NCBI GenBank assembly: GCA_023451735.1
Contig: JAEXYH010000052.1
Coordinates: forward strand, 1 to 64,000
From: Pseudomonadota bacterium
GTDB taxonomy: Bacteria; Pseudomonadota; Alphaproteobacteria; Rhizobiales; Rhizobiaceae
Length of the DNA stretch: 64,000 bases
Direction: 5' to 3'
Made by a program: the position numbers and the translations under genes
Notes under the pieces: model-generated
Database searches by the model: none
The model's input: only the letters and a program-made list of their open reading frames with translations
What the model was told of the DNA's origin: nothing
Shown here: positions 24,958 to 36,000 of the stretch, in pieces
Numbering within the stretch: the stretch's first letter is position 1
Layout of the letters: each line of letters opens with the position of its first letter

Positions 24958-27900
24958 ATGTCTAGGCGCGCGATCTTCGGCTTTTCAGCTTTTCTATTCT
25001 CGTCTCTGGTCCTTGCCTCACCGCTTGTGGCGCAGGAACGGCGGATAGAGACGACACCCGATGGCGATTACCTCGGCTTCGATCTGCGGACCGTGAAGAA
25101 TGTCAGCCAAGTGCAGTGCGAGACTGCCTGTATCGGCGACAACCAGTGCCGTGCCTTTACCTATAATGTCAAAGCCAAGTGGTGCTTCCTCAAGTCCGAC
25201 CACGGCCAACTCAACAGCTTTGCCGGTGCCGTTGCCGGCAAAATAGTCGAAGTGGCCGCCCAGCCCGATATCGGCGCGCCGCCCCGGCTGACCTTTCTGT
25301 CGGACGAGGTGCTGCAACAGGCGCGCGAGCAGAAGGATGGGCTGACGCTCGGCGACAATCAGCAAGGCTATGGCATCGAGAACCTGAAGACGGTGGCGCA
25401 AGCCGAATTGCTCGGCGGCCGGGTCGATACGGCGATCTACAATTACAAGGGCGCCTTGTCGTTTTCCCCGGATGACGGAGATCTATGGATCGCGCTTGCG
25501 CGTGCGGCCGGTATCGCCAAGAACAATGGTTCGGCCGATAGCGAAGGCACGCTTGCGGCTATCAATGGCTATCTCCTGTCGCGCACCACGCAGGCCCGCG
25601 CCGATGCGCTTTCCGTGCTCGGCGCAGCACTTGCCAAGCAGCAGAATTATCGACAGGCGCTCACCGCCTACAAGCAGAGTCTGGCGTTGGTCAGCGCCCG
25701 CACGGTGCAGGCGGCCTATAACGACCTGCGCGAGCGCCAGGGTTTTCGCGTGAGCGGCAACACTGTGGATGCCGACAGCGCCAATCCGCGCGCCTGCGTG
25801 CAGTTTTCCGAGCCTCTGGTGAAAGCCGGGGTCGATTATGCGCCCTTCGTCACGCTTGACGGGCAGGCGCCCAAGGCGATGGAAGCCAAGGACAACCAGA
25901 TTTGCGTCGAAGGATTGAGCCATGGCCAGCGCTACAAACTTTCGCTGCGTCGTGGCATGCCGTCCTCGGTCGACGAGCCGCTGATCGCGCAGGTGGATCT
26001 CGACATTTACGTCAAGGACCGCTCGCCGATGGTGCGGTTTACCGGCGACAGCTTTGTCCTGCCCTCCACCGCGCGCCGCGGTATCCCGATCGTCTCGGTC
26101 AATACCGAGCGCGCCAACCTGAAGCTCTACCGCATCGGTGATCGCAATATTGCGCCGCTGCTCACCAATTCGCAGTTTCTCACCCAGATGAGCGGCTACA
26201 GCGCCGACCGTATCCAGCAGGAAAACGGCGAACTCGTCTGGCAGGGTACGATCGATCTTGGTCAGGATTTGAACAAGGACGTCACGACCAGTTTCCCGGT
26301 CGATGAGGCGCTGCCCGAACGCAAGCCGGGCGTCTATGTGCTGACAGCCTCCGCCGCCAATGCCGTCAATCAGGAGTGGGACAACAAGGCGACGCAGTGG
26401 TTTGTCGTGTCTGATATCGGACTGACCAGCTATGCCGGCACGGACGGTCTGCATGTATTTGCCCGCGCGCTCGGTTCCGCCAAGCCGATCGCCGGTGTTG
26501 ACCTGCAGCTTCTTGCCAAGAACAACGAAGTTCTCGGCACGGCGAAGACAGATGCGGATGGCCGCGCCACTTTCACCGCCGGTCTGATGCGTGGCACGGC
26601 GGCCATGGTGCCGGCGGTACTGACGGCGCAGAACAGTGGCAAGGACTATGTCTTCCTCGATATGACCCGCGCCGGTTTCGATCTTTCCGACCGCGGCGTC
26701 ACCGGCCGTCCGGCCCCCGGCGCAATCGACCTTCTGTCCTGGACCGAGCGCGGCATCTATCGCCCCGGCGAAGTGGTTCACGCCAGTGCGCTCGCCCGCA
26801 ATGTCGATGCGACTGCGATCGAAAACCTGCCGCTCACTTTCGTTTTCCTGCGCCCAGACGGCGTCGAAGATCGGCGGGTGGTGAAGAACGGGGAGATCGG
26901 CGGTTACACGCTCGATCTGGCCCTGCAGGACACGTCCATGCGCGGTACCTGGACGATGCAGGTGTTTACCGATCCCAAGGGCTCGGCGATCGGTGAGAAG
27001 ACTTTCCTCGTTGATGATTTCGTGCCTGATCGCATCGAATTCGACATGACGAGCGAAGCGAAGGAGATCGTTGTCGGTGAACCGGCTTCGGTGACTATCG
27101 ACGGGCGCTATCTCTATGGCGCGCCTGCGGCCGGTCTTGGCCTCGAAGGCGAGATTGCGCTCAAGCCAACCCGCGAAAACGCAGCCTTCCCCGGTTACCA
27201 ATTCGGCCTTGCCGACGAGGAAGAGACCGAAACCGTCCGCATCCCGCTAGATGCTTTGGGTGAGACTGATGAAGAGGGCAAGGCAGTCTTCGATGCGGAT
27301 GTTGCCGAACTGCCGTCCACCACAAAACTCATCAATGCCGATATTGTCGTGCGCATGCAGGAGACGGGCGGCCGCGCGATCGAGCGCAGCTTGTCGCTGC
27401 CGATGAAGGCCGATGGCCCACGGATCGGCATCAAGCCGGAGTTCTCCGGTGATCTGCCCGAAGGTGCAGTCGGCAATTTCAACGTCATCCTGATCAACGA
27501 GGGCGGCGCCAGACAGGTTGCCAAGGGCCTGCCATGGAAGCTCGTCAAGGTCGAGCAGGATTACCAATGGTATCGCGACGGCAATTCCTGGCGCTATGAG
27601 CCGATCACCCGAACGCGTCAGGTTTCCAACGGCACGGTCGACGTGACGACGGATGGCGGGCGTGTGTCCGTGCCGGTCGAGTGGGGACGTTATCGTCTCG
27701 AGATCGAAACGGCTGATATCGGCGGCCCGGCCTCCAGCGTCGAATTCGATGCCGGTTGGTTCGTTACCGCCACCTCGACCGAAACGCCGGATGCGCTGGA
27801 AGTCGCTCTCGATAAGCCGAGCTACAAGGTTGGGGATACTGCCAAACTCAAAATATCGTCACGTTATGCCGGCGAGCTGATGGTGATGGCCGGTTCCGAA

Positions 27901-30411
27901 GAACTGATCTCGGTCGAGACGGCCAGCATTTCGGAAAATGGCGGCGAGGTGGAAATTCCGGTGACTGCGGACTGGGGTGCAGGTACCTATGTCACAGCAA
28001 CGCTTTATCGTCCGGGTGAAGCGCGTGAAAGCCGGATGCCGATGCGGGCGATCGGGATTACCTGGCTGAAGGTCGATCCCGAAGCGCGCGACCTCTCCGT
28101 TGCCATCGATGCGCCGGAAAAAACGCTGCCGCGTCAGCCGCTCGATATTTCGGTGCAGGTGGCCGGTGCAGGTGCCAATGAAGATGCCTATGTGACCGTC
28201 GCGGCCGTCGATGTCGGCATTCTCAATCTTACCCGCTATGAACCGCCAGCGCCCGACGACTGGTATTTTGGCCAGCGCCGTCTCGGTCTGGAAATTCGCG
28301 ATATTTATGGCCGGCTGATCGACGGTTCGCTTGGGGCGACCGGACGGCTGAGAACCGGCGGTGACGGCGGCAGTATGGCGTTGCAGGCAAGCCCGCCGAA
28401 GGAAAAGCTGGTCGCCTTCTTCTCCGGGCCGGTAAAGCTGGACGACGAGGGCAAGGCAAAGGTTTCCTTCGATATTCCGCAATTCAACGGCACAGCACGG
28501 GTGATGGCGGTTGCATGGTCGAAATCCGGTGTCGGTCACGGCGTCAAGGATGTCATCATCCGCGATCCGATCGTCATCACCTCCAGCCTGCCGCGTTTCC
28601 TCGCCCCTGGCGATGACAGCAATCTGAGGCTTGATATCGCCAATACGGATGGCCCAGCCGGCGCCTATGACCTCACTGTCGAAACCAGCGATGCTATCGC
28701 CGTCGGCCAGAGTGCGATCAAGCCGGTGGAACTCACTGCAGGAGGCAAGACGAGCGTCACGGTGCCGCTGGTCGGCATAGAATCGGGCGACGGCACTGTG
28801 TCCATCCGGCTTGCAAACGCATCGGGCCTTTCCGTTGATCAGGTGCTCAACATTCCGATCAGACCGGCGGCGATGCCGGTGACGGAACGGCGATTGGTCG
28901 ATCTGAAGCCGGGTTCCAGCGTTACGGTCGACGGCAATCTGCTGGCCGATAGCGTTCTGCAAGGGGCGTCTGTCAGCATAAATGTCAGCCGTTCTAACGC
29001 CTTCGATATCCCGGCGCTGCTGATGAGCCTCGACCGCTATCCTTACGGCTGCGCCGAGCAGACGACAAGCCGGGCGCTGCCGCTTCTCTACCTCAGTGAA
29101 ATGGCGGTGCAGAACGGGCTTGCCGATGATGCCGAGGTGAAGAAGCGCGTTCAGGATGCGATCCATCGCGTGCTGTCTTTCCAGGCTTCGGCGGGCAGTT
29201 TCGGCCTCTGGGGGCCGGATGGCGCGGGCAGTGATCTCTGGCTCGACGCCTATGTGAGCGATTTCCTCTCGCGGGCGCGGGAGCAGGGATATGACGTGCC
29301 GGAACAGCCGCTCGTGCAGGCGCTGGAGAGCCTGCAGAATACGCTGTCCTACACGACCAATGTGCGCGATCAGGGCAATCAGATCGCCTATGCGCTCTAT
29401 GTGCTGGCCCGCAACCGCAAGGCCGCGATCAGCGATCTGCGCTATTATGCGGATACGATGCTCGGTGACTTCCCGACGCCGCTCGCCAAGGCGCATATCG
29501 CGGCAGCGCTCTCGCTTTATGGCGACGGACAGCGGTCGCAGGCGATATTTGGCGATGCGCTGCAGATGTCGGAAAATGCGCAGGTTCACAAGGTGAGCCT
29601 CGCCCGCTCCGATTATGGTTCGTCGCTGCGCGACGGTGCTGCGGTTCTCGCGCTTGCCGCGGAAAGCCGGCCGGTGCCGCCGATCGTTCCAGCGCTGGCG
29701 GATGTCGTTGCCAAGGAATGGGGGCAGAAAAAATACACCAGCACCCAGGAACAGGCCTGGATGCTGCTTGCCGCCCGTGCGCTGCAGAATGGCGATGAAA
29801 GCCTGCGCCTGAACGTCAATGGTGCTGCCCATACCGGCACGCTGATGTCGCAGATGGCGGGCAATGTTCTACTCGATCATCCGCTGACCATCCGCAATGA
29901 CAGCGGAGACGCACTGTCCGGCGCGATCACCACGGTTGCTGCACCCGCAACGCCACTGCCTGCCGGCGGCGACGGGTTCGAGATTTCGCGGGCCTATTAC
30001 ACGATGGCCGGCGAGGAGGCGAATGTCAGCGAAGCCAGGCAAAACGAGCGTTATGTCGTGGTGCTGAACGTGACCGAGACCAACGACTGGCCGTCGCGTA
30101 TCGTCGTCACCGACCTTCTGCCGGCCGGTTTCGAGATCGACAATCCGTCTATCGTCAACAGCGCCAATCTTTCCAATTTCGACTGGATCGAGGAAGTGCA
30201 GGCGGCACATACGGAGTTCCGTAACGACCGCTTCGTCGCCGCTTTCGATCGGTCGCAAGGCGACAATCGGCAGATCACCCTGGCTTACGTTGTCCGCGCC
30301 GTCACTCCGGGCGTCTACGACCATCCGGCGGCACAGGTGGATGACATGTACCGGCCGCAGTTTTCGGCACGGACGGCAATGGGCAAGATGGAGGTGGTCG
30401 GAGCGCCGTGA
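24958..30411 (+). CDS. Bacterial alpha-2-macroglobulin with N-terminal PAN domain
   Basis: This giant periplasmic protease trap has 1817 residues. A signal peptide (cleavage near PLVAQ-ERR) has no lipobox cysteine, so it is probably soluble or peripheral rather than a lipoprotein like E. coli YfhM. Residues about 28-100 form a PAN/apple domain with paired Cys (VQCETACIGDNQCRAFTY). MG domains follow (WTERGIYRPGEVVHASALARN, near 590), then the alpha-2-macroglobulin core. The thioester motif YGCAEQTT is intact (Cys1365, Gln1368), so covalent capture of attacking proteases is expected. The ATG at 24958 follows GGGGGAA. pbpC follows, a frequent pairing in which PBP1C repairs peptidoglycan. Confidence 0.93.
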   Translation: MSRRAIFGFSAFLFSSLVLASPLVAQERRIETTPDGDYLGFDLRTVKNVSQVQCETACIGDNQCRAFTYNVKAKWCFLKSDHGQLNSFAGAVAGKIVEVAAQPDIGAPPRLTFLSDEVLQQAREQKDGLTLGDNQQGYGIENLKTVAQAELLGGRVDTAIYNYKGALSFSPDDGDLWIALARAAGIAKNNGSADSEGTLAAINGYLLSRTTQARADALSVLGAALAKQQNYRQALTAYKQSLALVSARTVQAAYNDLRERQGFRVSGNTVDADSANPRACVQFSEPLVKAGVDYAPFVTLDGQAPKAMEAKDNQICVEGLSHGQRYKLSLRRGMPSSVDEPLIAQVDLDIYVKDRSPMVRFTGDSFVLPSTARRGIPIVSVNTERANLKLYRIGDRNIAPLLTNSQFLTQMSGYSADRIQQENGELVWQGTIDLGQDLNKDVTTSFPVDEALPERKPGVYVLTASAANAVNQEWDNKATQWFVVSDIGLTSYAGTDGLHVFARALGSAKPIAGVDLQLLAKNNEVLGTAKTDADGRATFTAGLMRGTAAMVPAVLTAQNSGKDYVFLDMTRAGFDLSDRGVTGRPAPGAIDLLSWTERGIYRPGEVVHASALARNVDATAIENLPLTFVFLRPDGVEDRRVVKNGEIGGYTLDLALQDTSMRGTWTMQVFTDPKGSAIGEKTFLVDDFVPDRIEFDMTSEAKEIVVGEPASVTIDGRYLYGAPAAGLGLEGEIALKPTRENAAFPGYQFGLADEEETETVRIPLDALGETDEEGKAVFDADVAELPSTTKLINADIVVRMQETGGRAIERSLSLPMKADGPRIGIKPEFSGDLPEGAVGNFNVILINEGGARQVAKGLPWKLVKVEQDYQWYRDGNSWRYEPITRTRQVSNGTVDVTTDGGRVSVPVEWGRYRLEIETADIGGPASSVEFDAGWFVTATSTETPDALEVALDKPSYKVGDTAKLKISSRYAGELMVMAGSEELISVETASISENGGEVEIPVTADWGAGTYVTATLYRPGEARESRMPMRAIGITWLKVDPEARDLSVAIDAPEKTLPRQPLDISVQVAGAGANEDAYVTVAAVDVGILNLTRYEPPAPDDWYFGQRRLGLEIRDIYGRLIDGSLGATGRLRTGGDGGSMALQASPPKEKLVAFFSGPVKLDDEGKAKVSFDIPQFNGTARVMAVAWSKSGVGHGVKDVIIRDPIVITSSLPRFLAPGDDSNLRLDIANTDGPAGAYDLTVETSDAIAVGQSAIKPVELTAGGKTSVTVPLVGIESGDGTVSIRLANASGLSVDQVLNIPIRPAAMPVTERRLVDLKPGSSVTVDGNLLADSVLQGASVSINVSRSNAFDIPALLMSLDRYPYGCAEQTTSRALPLLYLSEMAVQNGLADDAEVKKRVQDAIHRVLSFQASAGSFGLWGPDGAGSDLWLDAYVSDFLSRAREQGYDVPEQPLVQALESLQNTLSYTTNVRDQGNQIAYALYVLARNRKAAISDLRYYADTMLGDFPTPLAKAHIAAALSLYGDGQRSQAIFGDALQMSENAQVHKVSLARSDYGSSLRDGAAVLALAAESRPVPPIVPALADVVAKEWGQKKYTSTQEQAWMLLAARALQNGDESLRLNVNGAAHTGTLMSQMAGNVLLDHPLTIRNDSGDALSGAITTVAAPATPLPAGGDGFEISRAYYTMAGEEANVSEARQNERYVVVLNVTETNDWPSRIVVTDLLPAGFEIDNPSIVNSANLSNFDWIEEVQAAHTEFRNDRFVAAFDRSQGDNRQITLAYVVRAVTPGVYDHPAAQVDDMYRPQFSARTAMGKMEVVGAP

Positions 30412-30468
30412 TCGGCACTTTAAGTGGTGCGCTCAATCTTTGTATTCGGGGTAGAGGCAATCTCACCC

Positions 30469-30490
30469 AGAGCGCAGCAGGCTGCGCTCT
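30469..30490 (+). terminator. Hairpin after the alpha-2-macroglobulin gene
   Basis: AGAGCGCAG-CAGG-CTGCGCTCT forms a perfect 9 bp stem with a 4 nt loop, 58 bp past the stop. No U-tract follows, so it may be part of a repeat or an attenuator before pbpC rather than a true terminator. Confidence 0.45.
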
Positions 30491-30581
30491 GCCGCTACAC
30501 GCTAGCGGGATGAGGGAGCATGCTACGCTTCGCATTGGCGAAGGACGGAGAGTTCCCCACACAGGGCCTTCGACCCGTTTT

Positions 30582-30619
30582 GGGGGGAAAGATGGTGCCG
30601 ACAGGCGGATGAAGGGCGG
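30582..30619. repeat. Degenerate rhizobial intergenic repeat (GGTGCC-ACAGGCGGATGA type)
   Basis: GGGGGGAAAGATGGTGCCGACAGGCGGATGAAGGGCGG resembles half of the widespread rhizobial repeat containing GGTGCCGGCAGGCGGATGAGGGG. The surrounding 290 bp between the alpha-2-macroglobulin gene and pbpC has no gene. Identity is from memory and only one copy is in the window. Confidence 0.4.
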
Positions 30620-30700
30620 AAAGCACGGCAGATGCAATGATGAAAGACTCGGTGCAACAACATTCGACGAGCAGATAGACAGCGGACGATAGTAACTCCC

Positions 30701-32782
30701 ATGAAGCGCAGATGGATTTTCTCGATCGGTGTCGGCGCCTGCCTCATTCTGGTGGGGGCGATCGCTCTTGGTCTCGAATGGGCCGATCGGGCCTACCCGC
30801 CGCCACTTGAGAATGCCAAGGTCGTTTCGCGTGAAGTTCTAGATGCCGATGGCGAACTGCTTCGCGCCTTTGCCACGCCACAAGGGCGCTGGCGGCTAAA
30901 GACCGGTGTCGAGGATGTCGATCCACGTTTTCTGGAGATGCTGGTCGCTTATGAGGACCGGCGCTTCTACGAACATAGGGGTATCGATCCGCTTGCGATC
31001 GGACGCGCCACGTTCCAGCTTCTGACCAATGGCCGGATCGTTTCGGGCGCATCGACCTTGTCGATGCAGGTGGCGCGGTTGATCGAGCCTCGGGAGACGC
31101 GGTCTTTTTCGGCCAAGTTCCTACAGCTTGCTCGCGCCGTCCAGATCGAGCGTCGCCATACCAAACAGGAAATTCTCCAGCTCTATCTCACGCACGCGCC
31201 CTATGGAGGAAATCTGGAGGGTGTCCGGGCCGCAAGCCTTGCCTATTTCGGAAAGGAGCCGAAGCGGTTGACAGTGGCGGAAGCGGCCCTGCTCGTGGCC
31301 ATGCCGCAATCACCGGAATCCCGCCGCCCGGACCGACACTCTAAGGCGGCCCTGGCGGCGCGAGAGAGGGTGCTGACGCGTCATGCCGTGGCGGAACTCA
31401 CGGGTGAGGGCGAGGCGGAGCGGGCTTCCAATGATGTTATTCCTCTGCGACGGCTGCAATTACCTGCCTATGCAGCGCATCTGGCTGAAGCGGCAATCCG
31501 CAAACAGCCGCAGGCTGAAGAGTATCGCAGCACGCTGAAGCTTCCCATCCAGCAGAGGCTGGAAGCGGTGGCACGCGAAGCCTCTGCTAAGCTCGCCCCG
31601 AAAGTTTCCATTGCTATGGTGATGGCAGATGCGACCACGGGTGAGATTGTCGGCGAGGTCGGGTCGGCGGATTATTTCGATGCCGGGCGTTCCGGCTGGA
31701 TCGACATGACACGCCGCCTGCGTTCTCCGGGGTCGACGCTGAAACCCTTTATCTACGGTCTCGCCTTCGAGCAGGGACTGGTTTCCCAGGAAACGATGAT
31801 CGAGGACCGGCCGGCGGATTTCTTCGGCTACCGGCCGAAGAATTTCGACATGACCTATCAAGGCGACGTAACGGTCAGGCAGGCGCTGCAACTGTCGCTC
31901 AATGTGCCAGCCGTCAGGCTGCTCGATGCGGTCGGCCCGTCCCGGCTGATGATCCGCTTTCGCCGTGCCGATGTGCGGCCGGTACTGCCTGCAAATGAGG
32001 CTCCGGGGCTGGCGATCGGGCTCGGGGGTGTCGGCATCACGCTGAAGGATCTCGTGCAGGCTTATGCTGCGTTTGCCAATGGGGGGCAGCCCGTCAGGAT
32101 CGGCAACGGTATCGACGAGACGCCGGAGCTTCTCGACAACGAGCCGATGCTGGAACGTCAGGCGATCTGGAATGTTACCGACGCGCTCTCCGACGTTCTA
32201 CCGCCAACCGGCAGCCGAAAACTCGGTATCGCCTACAAAACCGGCACGAGCTACGGTTATCGCGACGCCTGGTCGGTTGGTTATGACGGGCGCTATGTGC
32301 TCGGCGTCTGGGTCGGGCGGCCGGACAATGGCGCCGTGCCTGGCATTGCCGGCTACCAGACGGCGGCGCCAATCCTGTTCGACGCCTTTTCCCGCTCCGG
32401 CGTGCCGTTTACGCCGCATCCATCCGCCCCGTCGGGTGCCGTGCGGCTGGCGCAGGCCGATCTGCCCATCGCGCAGCGGCGGTTTGCCGTGACAGCCAGC
32501 GGGCTTATCCGGTCGTCATCTCGCGAGACTGCGCCGCAGATCGTCTATCCGCCGGAAGGGGCAAAGGTCGATCTCGGGGCCTTGTCCGGAGAGATTTTGC
32601 CGCTGGTCTTGAAGTTGCAAGGCGGTCGACCGCCATTCCGCTGGCTCGCCAACGGCAAGCCTCTCGCCGATCTTTCGCGGCGTCGCACGAATGAATGGCT
32701 ACCGGAAGGGGCGGGATTTTCAACACTTACGGTGATCGATGCGGCGGGAAGGGCTGCGACGGTGCGGGTGTTCGTCGAATAA
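30701..32782 (+). CDS. pbpC: Penicillin-binding protein 1C
   Basis: This bifunctional class A peptidoglycan synthase of the inner membrane has 693 residues. One N-terminal membrane anchor (near 6-26) is followed by the glycosyltransferase domain with catalytic-Glu block YEDRRFYEHRGIDPLAIGRA and QVARLIEPRETRSF. The transpeptidase domain has SPGSTLKPF (Ser345, Lys348), the SLN triad in LSLNVPAVRLL and KTGTSYG. A C-terminal BiPBP_C-like domain (from about 590) is typical of PBP1C. No strong ribosome-binding site precedes the ATG. It follows the alpha-2-macroglobulin gene on the same strand across a repeat-bearing 289 bp gap, so it may have its own promoter. Confidence 0.94.
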   Translation: MKRRWIFSIGVGACLILVGAIALGLEWADRAYPPPLENAKVVSREVLDADGELLRAFATPQGRWRLKTGVEDVDPRFLEMLVAYEDRRFYEHRGIDPLAIGRATFQLLTNGRIVSGASTLSMQVARLIEPRETRSFSAKFLQLARAVQIERRHTKQEILQLYLTHAPYGGNLEGVRAASLAYFGKEPKRLTVAEAALLVAMPQSPESRRPDRHSKAALAARERVLTRHAVAELTGEGEAERASNDVIPLRRLQLPAYAAHLAEAAIRKQPQAEEYRSTLKLPIQQRLEAVAREASAKLAPKVSIAMVMADATTGEIVGEVGSADYFDAGRSGWIDMTRRLRSPGSTLKPFIYGLAFEQGLVSQETMIEDRPADFFGYRPKNFDMTYQGDVTVRQALQLSLNVPAVRLLDAVGPSRLMIRFRRADVRPVLPANEAPGLAIGLGGVGITLKDLVQAYAAFANGGQPVRIGNGIDETPELLDNEPMLERQAIWNVTDALSDVLPPTGSRKLGIAYKTGTSYGYRDAWSVGYDGRYVLGVWVGRPDNGAVPGIAGYQTAAPILFDAFSRSGVPFTPHPSAPSGAVRLAQADLPIAQRRFAVTASGLIRSSSRETAPQIVYPPEGAKVDLGALSGEILPLVLKLQGGRPPFRWLANGKPLADLSRRRTNEWLPEGAGFSTLTVIDAAGRAATVRVFVE

Positions 32783-32912
32783 AGACGCCCACCAGCTGCA
32801 AGCAGGCGAGTGATTGTATGCCGGAAGCGGCTTCTCGAGGCTCTCGTGCTTTGAAACGCATCGGAATGACAGCTATGGCTTTGTCCTTCACGACATTCTT
32901 TCGATCAGGTGA

Positions 32913-32935
32913 AGGCGGTCCATAAAGGACCGCCT
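32913..32935 (+). terminator. Hairpin terminator candidate after pbpC
   Basis: AGGCGGTCC-ATAAA-GGACCGCCT is a perfect 9 bp stem, followed by CATGTTTCTG. It lies between the convergent pbpC and pyc genes, 130 bp past the pbpC stop. The rest of the 271 bp gap holds a RIME-like repeat. Confidence 0.6.
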
Positions 32936-32952
32936 CATGTTTCTGCCTGGGC

Positions 32953-33056
32953 TAGAGCCTTTCCGCCTTTCTTCGAAACGCGAAAAAGCCCCATCTTTTT
33001 GTTTCGATGCAATTCCGGACGTAAAACCGGTTTCCACTTTTACTGCAATTGCTCTA
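32953..33056. repeat. RIME-like intergenic element, copy 2
   Basis: 104 bp from CTAGAGCC-type to TTGCTCTA ends, with core GGACGTAAAACCGG and TTCGAAACGCGAA shared with copy 1 at 1257-1353. Its right end (33054-33056) is the TAG stop codon of pyc, so the element abuts and supplies the gene end. Confidence 0.78.
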
Positions 33057-36000
33057 GCTGGCGTAAACCACCAGCAGATCCTTGGCGTCGATCTGGTCGC
33101 CGGCTTTGACGAGAACTTCGGAAATCACGCCGTCCTTTTCGGCATGAAGCGCGGTTTCCATTTTCATCGCCTCAATGGACAGCAGCACATCGCCTGCCTG
33201 CACCGTTTGGCCGGAGGCTACGGCGACCGTCGAAACGACGCCGGGCATTGGCGCGCCGAGATGCGCCAAGTTCCCCGCTTCCGCCTTACGGCGGACGGCG
33301 CCGGAGGCGGCGCGATTGCGATCCGGCACCTTGATGCGGCGCGGCTGACCGTTGAGTTCGAAGAAGGCCGTCACCATCCCCTGAGGATCCGGCGCGCTGA
33401 TTGCCTGATTGACGATAACGAGCGTTTTGCCCTTCTCGATATCGGCAAACATTTCCTCACCGTCTGCCAGTCCATAGAAATAAGCCGGCGTCGGCAGCAC
33501 GGAGACCGGACCGTAGGTTTCCGCCGCCAGCGCAAAGTCGGTGAACACTTTCGGATACATCAGGTACGACGCGAACTCGAAATCATCGACCTTGCGGCCG
33601 ATTTTTTCCTCGATCTCCTTGCGCTCCTTGGCGAGATCCGCCGGCGGCAAGAGCGACCCAGGCACCGCGGTATAGGGTTTCTCACCCTTCAGCACTTTTT
33701 TCTGCAGCGCTTCCGGCCATCCACCCGGAGGCTGGCCGAGATCGCCCTTCAGCATCGAGACGACAGATTCCGGGAAGGCGATATCCTTGTCGGGGTTCTC
33801 GACATCGGCCACCGTGAGGTCTTGGGAGACCATCATCAATGCCATGTCACCGACCACCTTGGAGGACGGCGTGACTTTCACAATATCGCCGAACATCTGG
33901 TTCACGTCGGCATAGGTCTGTGCGACCTTGTGCCACTTGGTGTCGAGCCCCAGCGAACGGGCCTGTTCCTTGAGGTTGGTGAACTGCCCGCCCGGCATTT
34001 CGTGCAGATAGACCTCCGATGCCGGCCCCTTCAGATCGCTCTCGAAGGCTGCATACTGGTTGCGCACTGCTTCCCAGTAGAACGAGATCTTGCGGATCCA
34101 TTCCGGATCGAGGTCCGGATCGCGCTCGGAACCCGAAAGCGCCTCGACGATCGAACCGAGACATGGCTGCGACGTGTTGCCGGAGAACGCATCCATCGCC
34201 GCATCGACCACGTCGACACCGGCATCGACGGCGGCAAGCACGGTGGCTGCCGAGATCCCCGACGTATCATGCGTGTGGAAGTGGATTGGCAGGGATGTCG
34301 CGTCGCGCAAGGCTTTGAACAGCACGCGTGCTGCGGCCGGCTTCAAAAGCCCGGCCATGTCCTTCACGGCGATGATATGCGCGCCTGCTTTTTCCAGATC
34401 CTGCGCAAGCCCGACATAGTATTTGAGGTCGTATTTCGGCCGCGCGGCGTTGCCGAGATCGCCGGTATAGCAGATCGCCGCCTCACACAGCTTGCCTTCT
34501 TCATTCACCGCATCCATCGAGACGCGCATGTTGTCGACCCAGTTCAGGCAATCGAACACACGGAACAGGTCCACGCCGCCTCTCGCGGCCTGAGCAACGA
34601 AATATTTCACGACATTGTCGGGATAGTTCTTGTAGCCGACACCGTTTGCTCCGCGCAGAAGCATCTGCAGCAGAATGTTCGGCGCCGCCTCGCGGATCAG
34701 CGCCAGCCTTTCCCATGGATCTTCGGTGAGGAAGCGCATGGAGACGTCGAAGGTCGCTCCGCCCCAGCATTCGAGCGAGAACAGGTTCGGCAGGGCACGC
34801 GCATAGACCCCGGCAATACTGGCCATGTCGTGGGTGCGCATACGGGTGGCCAGCAGCGACTGGTGGCCATCGCGCATGGTCGTGTCGGTGATCAGAGCCC
34901 GGCTTTCGCCGCGCATCCATTCGGTGAATTTCTTTGGGCCGAGTTCGTCGAGCTTCTGTTTGGTACCGGCGGGGATTGCACCTTCAATGAACGGCAGGAC
35001 CGGTTTCGATACCTTGTCGGACGGCACCGGCCGTCCCTTCGTCTCCGGATGACCGTTGACGGTCACGTCGGCAAGATAGGTCAGAAGCTTCGTCGCGCGG
35101 TCGGCTCGCTTTACCTGCTCGAACAGTTCCGGAGTCGTATCGATGAACCGCGTCGTATAGGTGTTGTCGCGGAATTTCGCATGACCGATGATTGCTTCGA
35201 GGAAGGTCAGGTTGGTCGCCACACCGCGAATACGAAATTCCCGCAATGCGCGATCCATGCGGCTGATCGCTTCCTGCGGTGTCGAGCCGGAAGCGGTGAC
35301 CTTGACCAGCAGAGGATCGTAATAACGGGTGATGATCGCGCCCGTATAGGCGGTGCCGCCATCCAGCCGGATACCGAAACCGGCCGCCGAGCGATAGGCG
35401 GTAATCCGGCCATAATCCGGAATGAAGTTCTGTTCCGGGTCTTCGGTTGTGATACGGCATTGCAGGGCATGGCCGTTGAGGCGGATGTTTTCCTGGGCAG
35501 GAACGCCGGATTCCGGTGTGCCGATCGCAAACCCTTCAAGGATATGGATCTGTGCTTTTACGATGTCGATGCCGGTCACGACTTCCGTCACCGTATGCTC
35601 GACCTGGATCCGCGGATTGACTTCGATGAAGTAGAATTTGCCGGTCTCGGCGTCCATGAGATACTCGACCGTGCCGGCGCCGACGTAATTCGTCGCCTTG
35701 GCTATCTTCAGCGAATAATTAGCCAGTTCGGCCCGCTGTGCTTCCGTCAGGTAAGGTGCCGGTGCACGTTCCACGACCTTCTGGTTGCGACGCTGGATGG
35801 AGCAGTCGCGTTCAAACAGATGGACTGCATTGCCGTGCGTATCACCCAGGATCTGGCTTTCGACGTGTCGGGCACGCTCCACCAGCTTTTCCAGATAAAC
35901 CTCGTCCTTGCCGAAGGCAGCCTTTGCCTCGCGCTTTGCCTCGACAACTTCCTTGGCCAGGTCCTTCGGGTCGCGGATAGCGCGCATGCCGCGCCCGCCG

